The notes under the pieces: generated by a model
What the model was told of the DNA's origin: nothing
What the model saw: the letters and a program-made list of their open reading frames with translations, nothing else
Databases searched by the model: none
IMG/VR virus record: IMGVR_UViG_3300050821_003907
Coordinates: 117,161 to 181,160 of that record
DNA: 64,000 nucleotides
DNA from: a virus
Direction: 5' to 3' (one strand)
Translations under genes and position numbers: made by a program
Shown: positions 23,537 to 31,530 of the stretch, in pieces
Layout: each line of letters begins with the position of its first letter
Position numbering within the stretch: the stretch's first letter is position 1

Positions 23537-24367
23537 TTAGGCGACACTCTTCCGGCGAGACTTAGGCTTGCTCTCGTTCTTGGCATCGATGGTCTGCTGG
23601 ATTGCAGTCATCATGTCGGTGAACGCAGCAACGCCCTGGTCCGGAACCGCCGCATCAGCAGTAACATGCGTGGGACCGTCCTGAATCTTGGCCATGACCA
23701 GCTTCTCAAGGCGCTCAGCACTTTCGTCCTTGTGCTGCGAGAAATCAAACTCGTCATCAGACAGAGTCTCGATAAGCTGGTCAGCCAGCGAGTTTTCCTT
23801 GTCCGAGAACGTAGCGCTGGGGGCCTCAAAATCTGGCCGCGTCACGTCATTGCCCCAATGGAGCTGGGACAGAACCAGGTAGCCCTCCGCGTCCGGCGAC
23901 AGGATGGCCAGGTGAACGCTGTCGCGCATCGCGAAGCGAAGCACCCCGACCTTTCCAGCGCGCTTCAGCGCGGCGTGCAGCAGGGCGTAGCCCTTGTCAC
24001 CGCCATCACCGGGCTTGACGTGATAGGACTTGTCGATAGCCTGAGCGGGAATGTCAGACGCCTTGGCGAACGTTACTATTTCCCCGCAGTGCCGCTCATC
24101 CCCCTTGATTTCCTCTAGTTCCGAGTCCGTGAGCAGGACGTTGCCACCGGGAATCTCGAAGCCACGCCCGATGTCCTCCCAGCGAACCTCGTTAAGGTCG
24201 CCCTTCTCCCGGTCAGCCTTGGCAACACGCACGTACTCGATACGAGAGCCGTCAGACTTCCGCAGCATGTGCAGGCCGCCGTTCTTGTTGCTCGGGACTA
24301 CAGAGCCAAGCCGGACGGGCAGGGAGAAGGGACCGAAGGAAAAAACACCCTTGAATGCGGTATGCAT
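23537..24367 (-). CDS. ku: Ku DNA end-binding protein (276 aa)
   Basis: The order of segments matches bacterial Ku. It begins AFKGVFSFGPFSLPVRL and continues with RIEYVRVAK, IGRGFEIPGGNVLLTDSELE, a YALLHAALKRAGKVGVLRFA core and HLAILSPDAEGYLVLSQLHW. The basic tail (KPKSRRK) also fits. Length is typical. Ku rings thread onto DNA ends and recruit ligase D for non-homologous end joining. In mycobacteriophages Omega and Corndog, Ku with host LigD circularises phage genomes. No ligase D gene is seen here, so a host ligase would be needed. The RNA ligase at 33226-33921 is a different family. Confidence 0.9.
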   Translation of the reverse strand: MHTAFKGVFSFGPFSLPVRLGSVVPSNKNGGLHMLRKSDGSRIEYVRVAKADREKGDLNEVRWEDIGRGFEIPGGNVLLTDSELEEIKGDERHCGEIVTFAKASDIPAQAIDKSYHVKPGDGGDKGYALLHAALKRAGKVGVLRFAMRDSVHLAILSPDAEGYLVLSQLHWGNDVTRPDFEAPSATFSDKENSLADQLIETLSDDEFDFSQHKDESAERLEKLVMAKIQDGPTHVTADAAVPDQGVAAFTDMMTAIQQTIDAKNESKPKSRRKSVA

Positions 24368-24389
24368 TTAAGCTCCTTTATCTGATTAC

Positions 24390-26393
24390 TTAGTTAGCCA
24401 GTCGCATGCCGAGCGTTCGCAGCTCGCTAATCGGGTAACGGTACTCGTAACGGCCGGGGCTTCGCCTGTCGTTCTCAGCGTAGAAACTGACCATGGGGTT
24501 ACGAGCCGTGCCATTCCAGTCAACGTTAGTGACGTGGTAGCGCATGGAACCGTTGAACTGGATGATGTTCCCGATTACGGGAATCCAGGTGTTGTTAACA
24601 ACGCGCTGGTGAATCACCAGCCCCGCAGCTCCCAGCTCCGGAACTGTGCGCTCGAACTGGTAGCCCGTCCCATTCTGGACACGGAATCGCACTTCCCTGT
24701 CCCTGCCGTAAGTGCTCTCACTCGTGCCTGTCACCTCGAAAACCGTGTCGGAGTTAAGCAGGTTATCGATAACCTGCATTGCACGCGTGCACCGGAAAGT
24801 GTCTCCTGCCTCAAGAGGCGCGTCTGCGGACACCTCAGGCGCGGGCGGCGGGGCAACGTCTTCCCGGTCAGTCGGTCGCATGCCGATGCTTCGCAGTCGC
24901 GCAACACGGCGCGTCCACGAGCTGTCAGGCGCGGCAGCCGACGTAAGGCGGATGTTGGGGTTGGGCCGTCCATCGCCATCGAACACGGTAGTCTCTGGCG
25001 TGACGTGGTTCACCGTGAACACGGTGATGTCGGTCGGGTCGTTACCGGTGATGCCGTTAGGCAACTCGATAACGTCACCCTCACGCGGGGTGTAGAACTG
25101 CGGAAGCATTTGCAGTTCCTCATCAGTCGCCTTGGCAAGGCCGTTAAGGCGCATCCACCCTAGGCTACGCTCGTAAGACATTCCACCCTGCTCGGAGAAC
25201 AGGACACTAGCGTGCTCAAGGCTACTCGGCGTGCCAGAGCTGGGAACAACCTGCACGATGCGGCACGGAAGCGACGAGATGCTTTGCACCATCACGTAGT
25301 CCTCCACAGCAGGCACATATTCAGTGCTAGCGGCAACAGCTTCCGCGAATGCAAGCTCACGCTCTTCCCGCTGCGCTTCAGAGCGCTCGTTCATGATTCG
25401 GGTAGTCTCAGCCGCCAGGTTACGCGACTGCCGGACCATGTTCGTGAAGATAGCGGGAGCAGGGTTGATTGAACGCGCAGCGCGAGACAGGTTCTCTCGC
25501 ACGCCCCGGACAATGTACTTGCAGTCTTCAATAGTAGTCGTGGTGATTTCCTCTTCCCGCAGGTAGCCAGCGGCCTCCCGGAGGGAGTTAAGCGCCCGGT
25601 CCATCTGGGTGATTGCAGAGTCAACCTGCTGACGCACTTCGCGCTTACGGTCGTCAAGGTCAATCTTAAGTCGCTCGACAAGGGTTGGCTGAACGGCAAG
25701 ACGGGGCATCTCATTTCCTTCCGGGTAGTAGTTGACATCCCACGACAGGTTAAGTCGGGTACTAGGCGTAATTGCTGTTGTGTTGCTACTGTACGCGTTT
25801 ATGTAGGGAGCGCAGTCAACGCGACCGATTGGGGCTGGAACGTGGTCGTCACCGGAATGGTCCCGGTAAACCGTACCCCCGCTATTGCGGAGACGGCCAC
25901 CCCGAAACATAGGACGAGGCTGAATGTACGAATAGCGGTTAGGGTCTGGAGGGGGAGGATAGTCGTTGTTTCCAGTAACGTCGTTACTGGAAACGCGCCA
26001 TTCAGGGTTGCAGTTACTAAAACTCCACGAATTGGCACTCCCTATTGGCTCAGACTGGTTACGACCTGTAGTAGGAAGCCCTAGCCTTTCCCGTACTTCG
26101 TCAATGCTGTGCAGGCTAGGGCTATCCGGGATACTGATATTGAGCAGGCGGTCCCGCAGTTCAATCTGCTCCGGAGTTAGCGGCAGCACATCAGTAGGGG
26201 AAAGTGGCGGGTATTCCCCTTGCGGGATAAAGTCATTGAAGTTCCACTCCTGCGGAGACGGTCCAGGCTCAACGGGTTCAATGAGCTCGTCAGCGTTAAG
26301 ACGCTCTCGCAGGTTATTCAGTGCTTCAAGCGTCTCCTGGTAGCGCTCATCGTTTTCATCGAAAAGGAACTCTCTGCTAGAGTTATTCGGCAT
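24390..26393 (-). CDS. Large repeat protein sharing domains with the amidoligase system (667 aa)
   Basis: The first 240 residues are low-complexity and Pro/Asn-rich, followed by a coiled coil (about 240-350). Four imperfect repeats follow (about 360-420, 434-508, 526-593, 603-666). Their consensus is roughly xPxxGDxxx, several strands, then WxxxxGMRLA. The same unit occurs in the amidoligase (43397-45733) and the class II amidotransferase (41465-43159). Nothing enzymatic is evident. It may be a scaffold or substrate of that system. This is inference from shared domains, as the genes are 15 kb apart. Confidence 0.7.
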   Translation of the reverse strand: MPNNSSREFLFDENDERYQETLEALNNLRERLNADELIEPVEPGPSPQEWNFNDFIPQGEYPPLSPTDVLPLTPEQIELRDRLLNISIPDSPSLHSIDEVRERLGLPTTGRNQSEPIGSANSWSFSNCNPEWRVSSNDVTGNNDYPPPPDPNRYSYIQPRPMFRGGRLRNSGGTVYRDHSGDDHVPAPIGRVDCAPYINAYSSNTTAITPSTRLNLSWDVNYYPEGNEMPRLAVQPTLVERLKIDLDDRKREVRQQVDSAITQMDRALNSLREAAGYLREEEITTTTIEDCKYIVRGVRENLSRAARSINPAPAIFTNMVRQSRNLAAETTRIMNERSEAQREERELAFAEAVAASTEYVPAVEDYVMVQSISSLPCRIVQVVPSSGTPSSLEHASVLFSEQGGMSYERSLGWMRLNGLAKATDEELQMLPQFYTPREGDVIELPNGITGNDPTDITVFTVNHVTPETTVFDGDGRPNPNIRLTSAAAPDSSWTRRVARLRSIGMRPTDREDVAPPPAPEVSADAPLEAGDTFRCTRAMQVIDNLLNSDTVFEVTGTSESTYGRDREVRFRVQNGTGYQFERTVPELGAAGLVIHQRVVNNTWIPVIGNIIQFNGSMRYHVTNVDWNGTARNPMVSFYAENDRRSPGRYEYRYPISELRTLGMRLAN

Positions 26394-26601
26394 CGCTCAC
26401 CTCCAGGTCAAATTTCTCGTCGCGACCGCACGTGACGCACGCGCCAATCAAGTACTCCTTGAATCCCGCACTGCCCGCATTACGAACGTCCTTGCCCATT
26501 GACGCCCATGCGTGGCGCCTTTCCTTCTTGGGCAGGTCACTACGGTTACCGCAGGTTACGGGTGCCGGTTGCGAAAGCGGGAAGTGATTGAGGTCCACCA
26601 T
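26383..26601 (-). CDS. Small zinc-finger-like protein (72 aa)
   Basis: A TCGNR motif, a CVTCG pair and a basic middle (PKKERRHAW) suggest a metal-binding protein. It overlaps the stop-start region of both neighbours (11 and 46 bases). Not recognised. Confidence 0.6.
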   Translation of the reverse strand: MVDLNHFPLSQPAPVTCGNRSDLPKKERRHAWASMGKDVRNAGSAGFKEYLIGACVTCGRDEKFDLEVSDAE

Positions 26602-27011
26602 GATGAACGAGGCTTTTCGCTTGCTGATGGCACTTCTCCTTCCGGCTCAGGTTCTGGTTGCGGCTCGGGGTCTGGATACTCGCGATGACTAGCGATAATT
26701 TCCACGGCTCCGTCATAACGGTTCTTGCCGACAAGAAATACAGGTGCCTCTACAGGAATGCCCAGCAGGTTCAAGAACTCTGCCTTGCTGAATTCCCATG
26801 TCTCGTGGGAATTAGCTTGTATCTCCCGGCCCCAGGCATCCTTGGTCTTATTGGTCTTCACGTTGACGTGAACGATGAACTTCTGCGCGCAAGACTGCCA
26901 GGTCACGTCAAAGAAAGGCGTTCCAGCAGGCATGCCCAGTCGCTTGACAAAATCCTGATTGGAGAACGTCCACTTATCATGCGCCCACTTATTGACCTTG
27001 TGCTCAGGCAC
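26556..27011 (-). CDS. Internally duplicated hypothetical protein (151 aa)
   Basis: Two related units are seen: KWTFSNQDFVKRLGMPAGTP at about 13-32 and TWEFSKAEFLNLLGIPVEAP at about 70-89, each followed by a strand-rich stretch. A Pro/Glu repeat linker (DPEPQPEPEPEGE) leads to a basic Ser/Arg tail. It arose by internal duplication. Function unknown. Confidence 0.7.
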   Translation of the reverse strand: MPEHKVNKWAHDKWTFSNQDFVKRLGMPAGTPFFDVTWQSCAQKFIVHVNVKTNKTKDAWGREIQANSHETWEFSKAEFLNLLGIPVEAPVFLVGKNRYDGAVEIIASHREYPDPEPQPEPEPEGEVPSASEKPRSSWWTSITSRFRNRHP

Positions 27012-27225
27012 TGCTATTCCTGTTCACGAATTCTTCGACCTTACCAACTAGCGCGAAGTCCTCGATATTGAACAGGTCAGGTCCCATCGTCCCTGGCGGT
27101 CCCATCACATTCACGAGTAGCTGTCCGAGCCGCATTGCAGGCTGCTTTTTCCACGCCAGTTCCAGCCTGCGCATTGCTCGCTCTTTGTCACGTTCTGTTG
27201 CGGCACGCTGGTATATGTACGGCAT
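27004..27225 (-). CDS. Hypothetical protein (73 aa)
   Basis: Basic N-terminal half (RAATERDKERAMRRLELAWK) and a GPPGTMGPDLFNIEDF loop. ATG follows GGAGGATTAA. Not recognised. Confidence 0.6.
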   Translation of the reverse strand: MPYIYQRAATERDKERAMRRLELAWKKQPAMRLGQLLVNVMGPPGTMGPDLFNIEDFALVGKVEEFVNRNSSA

Positions 27226-27333
27226 TTAATCCTCCATGCGAAGAAGGTGAGCAAGGAAACCTCGCTGGGTTCCAGAGAACTCACTGTTCTCGTCTGCCTG
27301 TTGCAGTGCGGCGTCCAGCTCTTCGTCATTCAT
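27226..27333 (-). CDS. Tiny acidic peptide (35 aa)
   Basis: Begins MNDEELDAALQQADENSEFS and ends RMED; the start overlaps the upstream stop. Its own end supplies the GGAGGA ribosome site for the next gene. Function unknown. Confidence 0.45.
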   Translation of the reverse strand: MNDEELDAALQQADENSEFSGTQRGFLAHLLRMED

Positions 27334-27575
27334 CAGATGCCCTCGCGGCTCTCGTCCCAGCCGATGTCACTGTTAAGCAGGTTCACCACAGCCTTGGCGC
27401 GTGACTCATCCTCCAGGCGGATTACGAGCCGCTTGTCACCCTCCGGGGTGATGCCAACGACATCGTGAGAATCCGTCAGGGTACTGTAAGTGCACTCGTA
27501 GTGGGTGTAACCGTGCTCGCGTCCTAGTTCGCTCAAAGCAGCTAGTTCCTTAAGTTTGCCCATCACTGACCCCAT
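27333..27575 (-). CDS. Hypothetical protein (80 aa)
   Basis: Start chosen at 27575 (MGSVMGKLKE), just after a GAGGAC site; an in-frame extension would overlap the upstream gene. Alpha/beta pattern with LVIRLEDESRAKAVVNLLNS. Not recognised. Confidence 0.55.
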   Translation of the reverse strand: MGSVMGKLKELAALSELGREHGYTHYECTYSTLTDSHDVVGITPEGDKRLVIRLEDESRAKAVVNLLNSDIGWDESREGI

Positions 27576-27621
27576 CTGTAGTCCTCGTCCCTCATCCTTG
27601 TCAACAAGTGCCCCGCCCCGG

Positions 27622-27858
27622 TTATTCCCGCACCCAGTCTCGCGTGAACGCATCCAGCGGCTTCGGGACCGCGCAAGGGTCACTGAGTACCTGGTGGTAC
27701 CAGGCGGCGAGAGCTTTGAGCAGGAAATTACTCTTGGCGTTGTAATCCAGCTTGCGGTACCAGTCTTCGTCTTTAACTATGCTGTCGATACGGTTTTTGA
27801 AGTAATAGATAGAGTCTTCTGAAAATGATTCCAGTTGCTCTTCTATGAAGGTGCTCAT
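27622..27858 (-). CDS. Helical protein, tandem paralogue A (78 aa)
   Basis: MSTFIEEQLESFSEDSIYYF start overlaps the upstream stop (ATGA). It resembles its neighbour at 27855-28067 in layout: a helix, then WYRKLDYNAKSNFLLKAL versus WFVLMDPEAKFRAVDKAL. The pair is a likely duplication. Function unknown. Confidence 0.6.
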   Translation of the reverse strand: MSTFIEEQLESFSEDSIYYFKNRIDSIVKDEDWYRKLDYNAKSNFLLKALAAWYHQVLSDPCAVPKPLDAFTRDWVRE

Positions 27859-28067
27859 CGCGCCCATTCCTCTACGAAATGCCGGATGTGAATCCGTGGT
27901 ACCTGACCTTCAGTCTTTTGCCTGTCCATGTCTTCGAACATGGCTTGCAGGGCCTTGTCCACTGCACGAAACTTAGCTTCGGGGTCCATGAGCACAAACC
28001 ATTCGTGCTTCTCAAGCACGGATTCGACTTTCGTTAGCAAGTGCCGGTTGAACGCCGTCTTCTCCAT
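27855..28067 (-). CDS. Helical protein, tandem paralogue B (70 aa)
   Basis: Start assigned at 28067 (MEKTAFNRHLLTKVESVLEK), which overlaps the upstream gene by 56 bases. The frame also stays open to 28112. Related to the 27622-27858 product. Not recognised. Confidence 0.55.
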   Translation of the reverse strand: MEKTAFNRHLLTKVESVLEKHEWFVLMDPEAKFRAVDKALQAMFEDMDRQKTEGQVPRIHIRHFVEEWAR

Positions 28068-28236
28068 TACCCCATTCGATTCCGAAAGAAAGATTGTCCT
28101 TGTCAAACACAATTTCTGTGTCCTTAAGAACAGCGATGCCTGTCATCATTGCCTGACCGACTGCGATTACCGCAACGTCCCGGTTGAACTTCCGGGTTAG
28201 CAGGGTTACCGCGTAATCAAAGTTTCCGACGTGCAT
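28012..28236 (-). CDS. Hypothetical protein (74 aa)
   Basis: Strand-rich start (GNFDYAVTLLTRKFNRDVAV) and end (NESRIRA). Overlaps the following gene by 56 bases, which is unusually long for this genome. Both frames look coding. Confidence 0.55.
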   Translation of the reverse strand: MHVGNFDYAVTLLTRKFNRDVAVIAVGQAMMTGIAVLKDTEIVFDKDNLSFGIEWGNGEDGVQPALANESRIRA

Positions 28237-28464
28237 TTACCACTCCGGGTCTGGTGCGTTTTCACTCCACTGCTTACCGTCTGTGCCTTTCTTCAGCTCC
28301 TTGAGCAGCAGGCTTCCTAGTGCCGAGGCAACCTCGGTCTCCACGTCGTAAATCATGGAGCCGTCGTAAGCACGGTAAGCGAATTCCGTGCCGTTAATAG
28401 TCAGGTTGTAGCCGCTATAGCCGTCGCCAGAAATACCAAGGATGATACTGAACGTGCGTGCCAC
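28237..28464 (-). CDS. Hypothetical protein (75 aa)
   Basis: Begins MARTFSIILGISGDGYSGYN and ends SENAPDPEW. The GTEFAYRAYDGSMIYDVETE segment looks like a small beta-sheet domain. Not recognised. Confidence 0.6.
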   Translation of the reverse strand: MARTFSIILGISGDGYSGYNLTINGTEFAYRAYDGSMIYDVETEVASALGSLLLKELKKGTDGKQWSENAPDPEW

Positions 28465-28709
28465 TATTCTCCCTCGTACTCACTATTAGGGGAAACGTTT
28501 ACCTGGAAAACGCTCTCGTCAAATTCACGACCGAAACTATTCGGGTTCGAAGGAAAGCCAACCAGCACTCTCCCTGGCAAGTCGGGTGTAGCCATGCGAG
28601 TCGCTATCTTAAAAAGCCAAGCGAGTCCTTGAAGGTCCAGCAGAATATCGCCTGGTTGGATAACAGCGCCAGTCACGTCACGAGCTATAAGGCGAGGTGT
28701 GTACGCCAT
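28464..28709 (-). CDS. Hypothetical protein (81 aa)
   Basis: The DVTGAVIQPGDILLDLQG pattern and later FKIATRMATPDLPGRVLVGF suggest a small beta-barrel. One-base overlap with the next gene. Not recognised. Confidence 0.6.
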   Translation of the reverse strand: MAYTPRLIARDVTGAVIQPGDILLDLQGLAWLFKIATRMATPDLPGRVLVGFPSNPNSFGREFDESVFQVNVSPNSEYEGE

Positions 28710-28716
28710 TACTCTC

Positions 28717-28938
28717 CTAACCTAGTTCTACAGTAACCTTAAGCACCCGGTATTCCTGGTCAGTAATGAACTCATTCCACTGCCAGGTTTTCTTGAATGC
28801 CTCGTCGCGCTTGTCTTCGGGGAAACGCGCATAGCCAATAGGTCGCCATGCTTGCCCGTACTCTTTAGCGCGACACTGAATGACGTAGAAGACTTCCCCC
28901 GGCTCTCCGGAGATGCAGTACTCAGGAGTTGCCATCAT
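28717..28938 (-). CDS. Hypothetical protein (73 aa)
   Basis: Starts MMATPEYCIS (either ATG). Contains GEVFYVIQCRAKEYGQAWRP and a Trp-rich middle. Not recognised. Confidence 0.6.
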   Translation of the reverse strand: MMATPEYCISGEPGEVFYVIQCRAKEYGQAWRPIGYARFPEDKRDEAFKKTWQWNEFITDQEYRVLKVTVELG

Positions 28939-28945
28939 TTCCCCT

Positions 28946-29125
28946 CTAGCGAACTACCTCTAGGCAGCAATCAGGAACGCATGTCTCCTGGTCGTGGAAT
29001 ATAATCCACCAGCTTGCGCCTGAACCGCTTGTCCTAATGAGCTCATAAACGTGGTCAGTAGTTGTTTCCCAGTAGCGAGCGTACATCTCACGAAACCTGA
29101 CCTTCGTCCGCAGGTAATCCTCCAT
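28946..29125 (-). CDS. Small hypothetical protein (59 aa)
   Basis: ATG at 29125 follows AGAGGGAC; a later ATG lacks a ribosome site. Ends TCVPDCCLEVVR. It overlaps the upstream gene by 38 bases. Not recognised. Confidence 0.5.
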   Translation of the reverse strand: MEDYLRTKVRFREMYARYWETTTDHVYELIRTSGSGASWWIIFHDQETCVPDCCLEVVR

Positions 29126-29300
29126 TGTCCCTCTTAGCGTAGTCGCGCTCTATACTGCCAATGCAATCGTAAAAGCGCTTGTACAAAGGCTCAAGTCCCG
29201 GATTAAGGCGTGACCACCTGTTTAGCTGGTTGATGCAGTCACGCAGTTCATGGAGGGGAGTCAGCTCGCCTTTGAGCTGTTCCCCGTGACCATATGACAT
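29088..29300 (-). CDS. Helical hypothetical protein (70 aa)
   Basis: MSYGHGEQLKGELTPLHELR start; helical with LYKRFYDCIGSIERDYAKRD. Not recognised. Confidence 0.6.
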   Translation of the reverse strand: MSYGHGEQLKGELTPLHELRDCINQLNRWSRLNPGLEPLYKRFYDCIGSIERDYAKRDNGGLPADEGQVS

Positions 29301-29423
29301 CTACTTGCTTTTCTTCTTGTTGTAGCGCTTGTAAGCGAACTTAAGGGCAAGGAACGCCAAGCGCAGTGCCAGGATTCGCATTTCCTTCAGGTCCTCATCT
29401 TCGTCTTTACGAGCCAGGAACAT
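29301..29423 (-). CDS. Small charged membrane-like peptide (40 aa)
   Basis: The start at 29423 (MFLARKDEDE) keeps overlap with the upstream stop minimal. A hydrophobic helix (LALRLAFLALKFAY) is followed by a Lys-rich end (KRYNKKKSK). Possibly membrane-bound. Confidence 0.5.
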   Translation of the reverse strand: MFLARKDEDEDLKEMRILALRLAFLALKFAYKRYNKKKSK

Positions 29424-29425
29424 GA

Positions 29426-29704
29426 TTAGTGGTCGCTTCCCTGAAGCTTGTTCTCGTTGGCCAGTGACGGGTGCTGGTGCGGCTCGAAGCCGAACGCGCG
29501 ACCGTGATGCCCGCAAAGGCTCAGTGAGCCACCCTCCGGGAGCTTGTCCGTGGGAGGCAGGCAGACCTCAATGAGAGCCACAACAGCAGGACCGCAGCCG
29601 TCGCAAGTGTGGTCGGTAACCGTGTCAAGCATGGTGAAAACCGGTTGGGTGGTGACTTCCGGCTTCTCGGCGGGCAGGTCAAGAGTGGTAACTTCAGTCA
29701 TCAT
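29426..29704 (-). CDS. Zinc-binding protein, DUF7455-like (92 aa)
   Basis: The C-terminal half has HTCDGCGPAVVALIEVCLP and LCGHHGRAF, the CxxC...CxHH arrangement of an actinobacterial/phage zinc-binding family of unknown function. The N-terminal 25 residues are acidic and flexible. Confidence 0.65.
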   Translation of the reverse strand: MMTEVTTLDLPAEKPEVTTQPVFTMLDTVTDHTCDGCGPAVVALIEVCLPPTDKLPEGGSLSLCGHHGRAFGFEPHQHPSLANENKLQGSDH

Positions 29705-29748
29705 GGTCTCCTGTCTGGGTACTGCTGTTGTCGCTAGTTTACCGCGTG

Positions 29749-29937
29749 TTACGTGTACAGAACGCTCTTAAGGCCGTTTTCCAGCTTGAGCAGGGTGTCC
29801 TTAGTGCCATCGGCCACCAGGGCGGCAATCAGAGGAACTACTGTGCGATTTCGGTGCAGGGCAGTCTTGAGCCGGAAAGCCTCCTCTTCAGTGAGGACGA
29901 TTGTGATTGTCTTCTGTGTCTTTGCGCCGATTTCCAT
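29749..29937 (-). CDS. Small hypothetical protein (62 aa)
   Basis: The KTITIVLTEEEAFRLKTAL pattern (strand then helix) resembles ribbon-helix-helix-type DNA-binding or toxin-antitoxin proteins, but the match is loose. Function uncertain. Confidence 0.6.
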   Translation of the reverse strand: MEIGAKTQKTITIVLTEEEAFRLKTALHRNRTVVPLIAALVADGTKDTLLKLENGLKSVLYT

Positions 29938-30204
29938 TTATCCTCCTAGTTGGTGAGCGCCCTCTTCAATGAGAGCCATTACCATTGTCGAAGCATTCGT
30001 TTCCCGGTACTCACCTAGTAGCCATCGCTTGAGCATTCCCTCGCTCGTACGCTCAGGGTCATACGGTGCCAGGTCGTAAAAGCGAATAATGAAAATAGCC
30101 AGCACTTCTGCTGTGCTCTCAGCCTCTGGCCCCTTGCATGAATTCACCTGCTCTTGCGCAACCTGAAAAGAATCTACCAGATAACGGTTACGGTGGAACG
30201 TCAC
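29938..30204 (-). CDS. Hypothetical protein (88 aa)
   Basis: Helical protein (AEVLAIFIIRFYDLAPYDPE) directly downstream of the SsgA-like gene, which it overlaps by 4 bases. Not recognised. Confidence 0.6.
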   Translation of the reverse strand: MTFHRNRYLVDSFQVAQEQVNSCKGPEAESTAEVLAIFIIRFYDLAPYDPERTSEGMLKRWLLGEYRETNASTMVMALIEEGAHQLGG

Positions 30205-30662
30205 AGCGTGTCCCCTTCACCCAGAAGTGCCGTCAGGCCCTCGTCAAGGTTCAGGTACTCCAGTTCCTCGCCAGCGGGCACTAGCTTGTAGATGTCGTTG
30301 ATGAAAGCGTCAACTAGCTTCTCGTTCATGACGAACTGGGCAACGCCGTAAGGCGAAGTTAGCGTCATGGAAATGAGCTTTCCTGCACCAGTCAGCGAGA
30401 ACAGTGCGCTCTTGTCCTGAATCAGGCCAGCCGGTGATATCTTAACGTCCCCATCACCACTGGGCTTAGTCAGGCCGTCCCTGAGCAGGTCACGCGAGAA
30501 CGTCCACACGACAGGGCCATCCATACCGGTGTTGAAAGTGACTTCCACGGCATGGGGGTCGGCAGTGGTGTAAACGAAATGCGCGCTGAGGACAACAGCA
30601 GCCTCATTCATGAGGAGGCGAACAGGAACATCCTTGCGCACGACCACAGGACTACTCATCAT
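30201..30662 (-). CDS. SsgA-like protein (sporulation/cell-division regulator family, 153 aa)
   Basis: The sequence follows the SsgA/SALP pattern. It has an early LLMNEAAVVLSAHFVYTTAD block, VEVTFNTG...VVWTFSRDLLRDGL, GDGDVKISPAG, MTLTSPYGVAQFVM and a closing DIYKLVPAGEE. SsgA-like proteins occur in Streptomyces and relatives. There they localise the septation machinery and remodel peptidoglycan during sporulation. A phage copy could redirect host septation or block sporulation. Length is near the family norm with a short acidic tail. Assignment is by pattern; function in the phage is inferred. Confidence 0.85.
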   Translation of the reverse strand: MMSSPVVVRKDVPVRLLMNEAAVVLSAHFVYTTADPHAVEVTFNTGMDGPVVWTFSRDLLRDGLTKPSGDGDVKISPAGLIQDKSALFSLTGAGKLISMTLTSPYGVAQFVMNEKLVDAFINDIYKLVPAGEELEYLNLDEGLTALLGEGDTL

Positions 30663-30945
30663 AAGTTTCCTCTTCTCCTAGTTCCGGCGAGCTACCCGAC
30701 AGTGAAAGGATAAGCTTCCGGAATTCCCAGGGGGTGATTCCTGCCTCTTGCAGGCAAGCCTCGGGGACTACCGCGTTCACCAGCTCAGCAAAGCCAAGCC
30801 ATGTCATCGCGAACAACCCGCCCTCTGAGAAGTCCAGGTGAACGCGAGTAGCGGTTGTTCCCACGGCAAGCTCAACATTCGGGCAGCGTGAAGTAGCGCG
30901 GTTGTTCTTCCTGCTTAGCTTTCGTGTTCCCTTAATTATTACCAT
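30652..30945 (-). CDS. Hypothetical protein upstream of SsgA-like gene (97 aa)
   Basis: Start chosen at 30945 (MVIIKGTRKL), after GCGGAAGACGCG. Basic first third (RKLSRKNNRATSR), acidic end (SPELGEEETYDE). It overlaps the SsgA-like gene by 11 bases, so the two are probably co-translated. Function unknown. Confidence 0.6.
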   Translation of the reverse strand: MVIIKGTRKLSRKNNRATSRCPNVELAVGTTATRVHLDFSEGGLFAMTWLGFAELVNAVVPEACLQEAGITPWEFRKLILSLSGSSPELGEEETYDE

Positions 30946-31096
30946 CGCGTCTTCCGCTCTCACGACTCTCTGCAACCAGGATTGACGCACGAATGCGCGC
31001 TATGCGCTCGAAGTCACTACGCTCATTAGCGGACATCTTGGCCATGCGCTCTTCCAGCGTTCCGAGCTTGGCGTTAAGGTACTCGCGTAGTGTCAT
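30932..31096 (-). CDS. Small helical protein (54 aa)
   Basis: MTLREYLNAKLGTLEERMAK start; coiled-coil-like with regular Leu/Ile and Glu/Arg. TAATG coupling to the upstream membrane protein. Not recognised. Confidence 0.55.
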   Translation of the reverse strand: MTLREYLNAKLGTLEERMAKMSANERSDFERIARIRASILVAESRESGRRDGNN

Positions 31097-31530
31097 TACC
31101 TAACCTCATTATCACAGTCGTACCAGGGTGGGTCAGGTTGCAGCAAGCGAAGGTTTGCGTTTACCTTGGCCAGTTCCAGTTCAGCATTCTTGATGTCGTC
31201 GTTAAGCTTGTCCAGCCTTTCATTCTTGCGAGCAGCCTTGCGCTCAGCGCGCGGCATTGGCTTGGTGTTGAACCAGCGTCCTAGTCCGGTGCCGATAATG
31301 GTGTTCTTGATGCCAAGAACCGCGAGTGTAGGAGGTGCGCATATCGGCCACGTAAGCGCGAAAAGCGCAACGGGAATCCATGCCTCCTCAAGGTCAGCTA
31401 GGTCCTCCATGCAGTAATCGCCGTTAATAAACCACCAGCCGACACGCTTAACTGAAACACCAGCACCGACGATGTACGCGACAACAGAGAATACCCACCA
31501 GAAGATTGTAAGCGTCACACCCTGCTCCAT
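31096..31530 (-). CDS. Membrane protein with coiled-coil tail (144 aa)
   Basis: Two or three hydrophobic helices (about 6-30, 50-70) are followed by a long basic coiled coil (PRAERKAARKNERLDKLNDD, about 92-130). The architecture resembles small holin- or anchor-like phage membrane proteins, but no such role is shown. Confidence 0.6.
   Translation of the reverse strand: MEQGVTLTIFWWVFSVVAYIVGAGVSVKRVGWWFINGDYCMEDLADLEEAWIPVALFALTWPICAPPTLAVLGIKNTIIGTGLGRWFNTKPMPRAERKAARKNERLDKLNDDIKNAELELAKVNANLRLLQPDPPWYDCDNEVR

Noticed and set aside
23477-24118. 213-residue plus-strand frame
   Set aside because: Shadow of the Ku gene; no ribosome site and no family features.
24534-25163. 209-residue plus-strand frame
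   Set aside because: Antisense to the 667-residue repeat protein, which shows internal domain repeats; the plus frame shows none.
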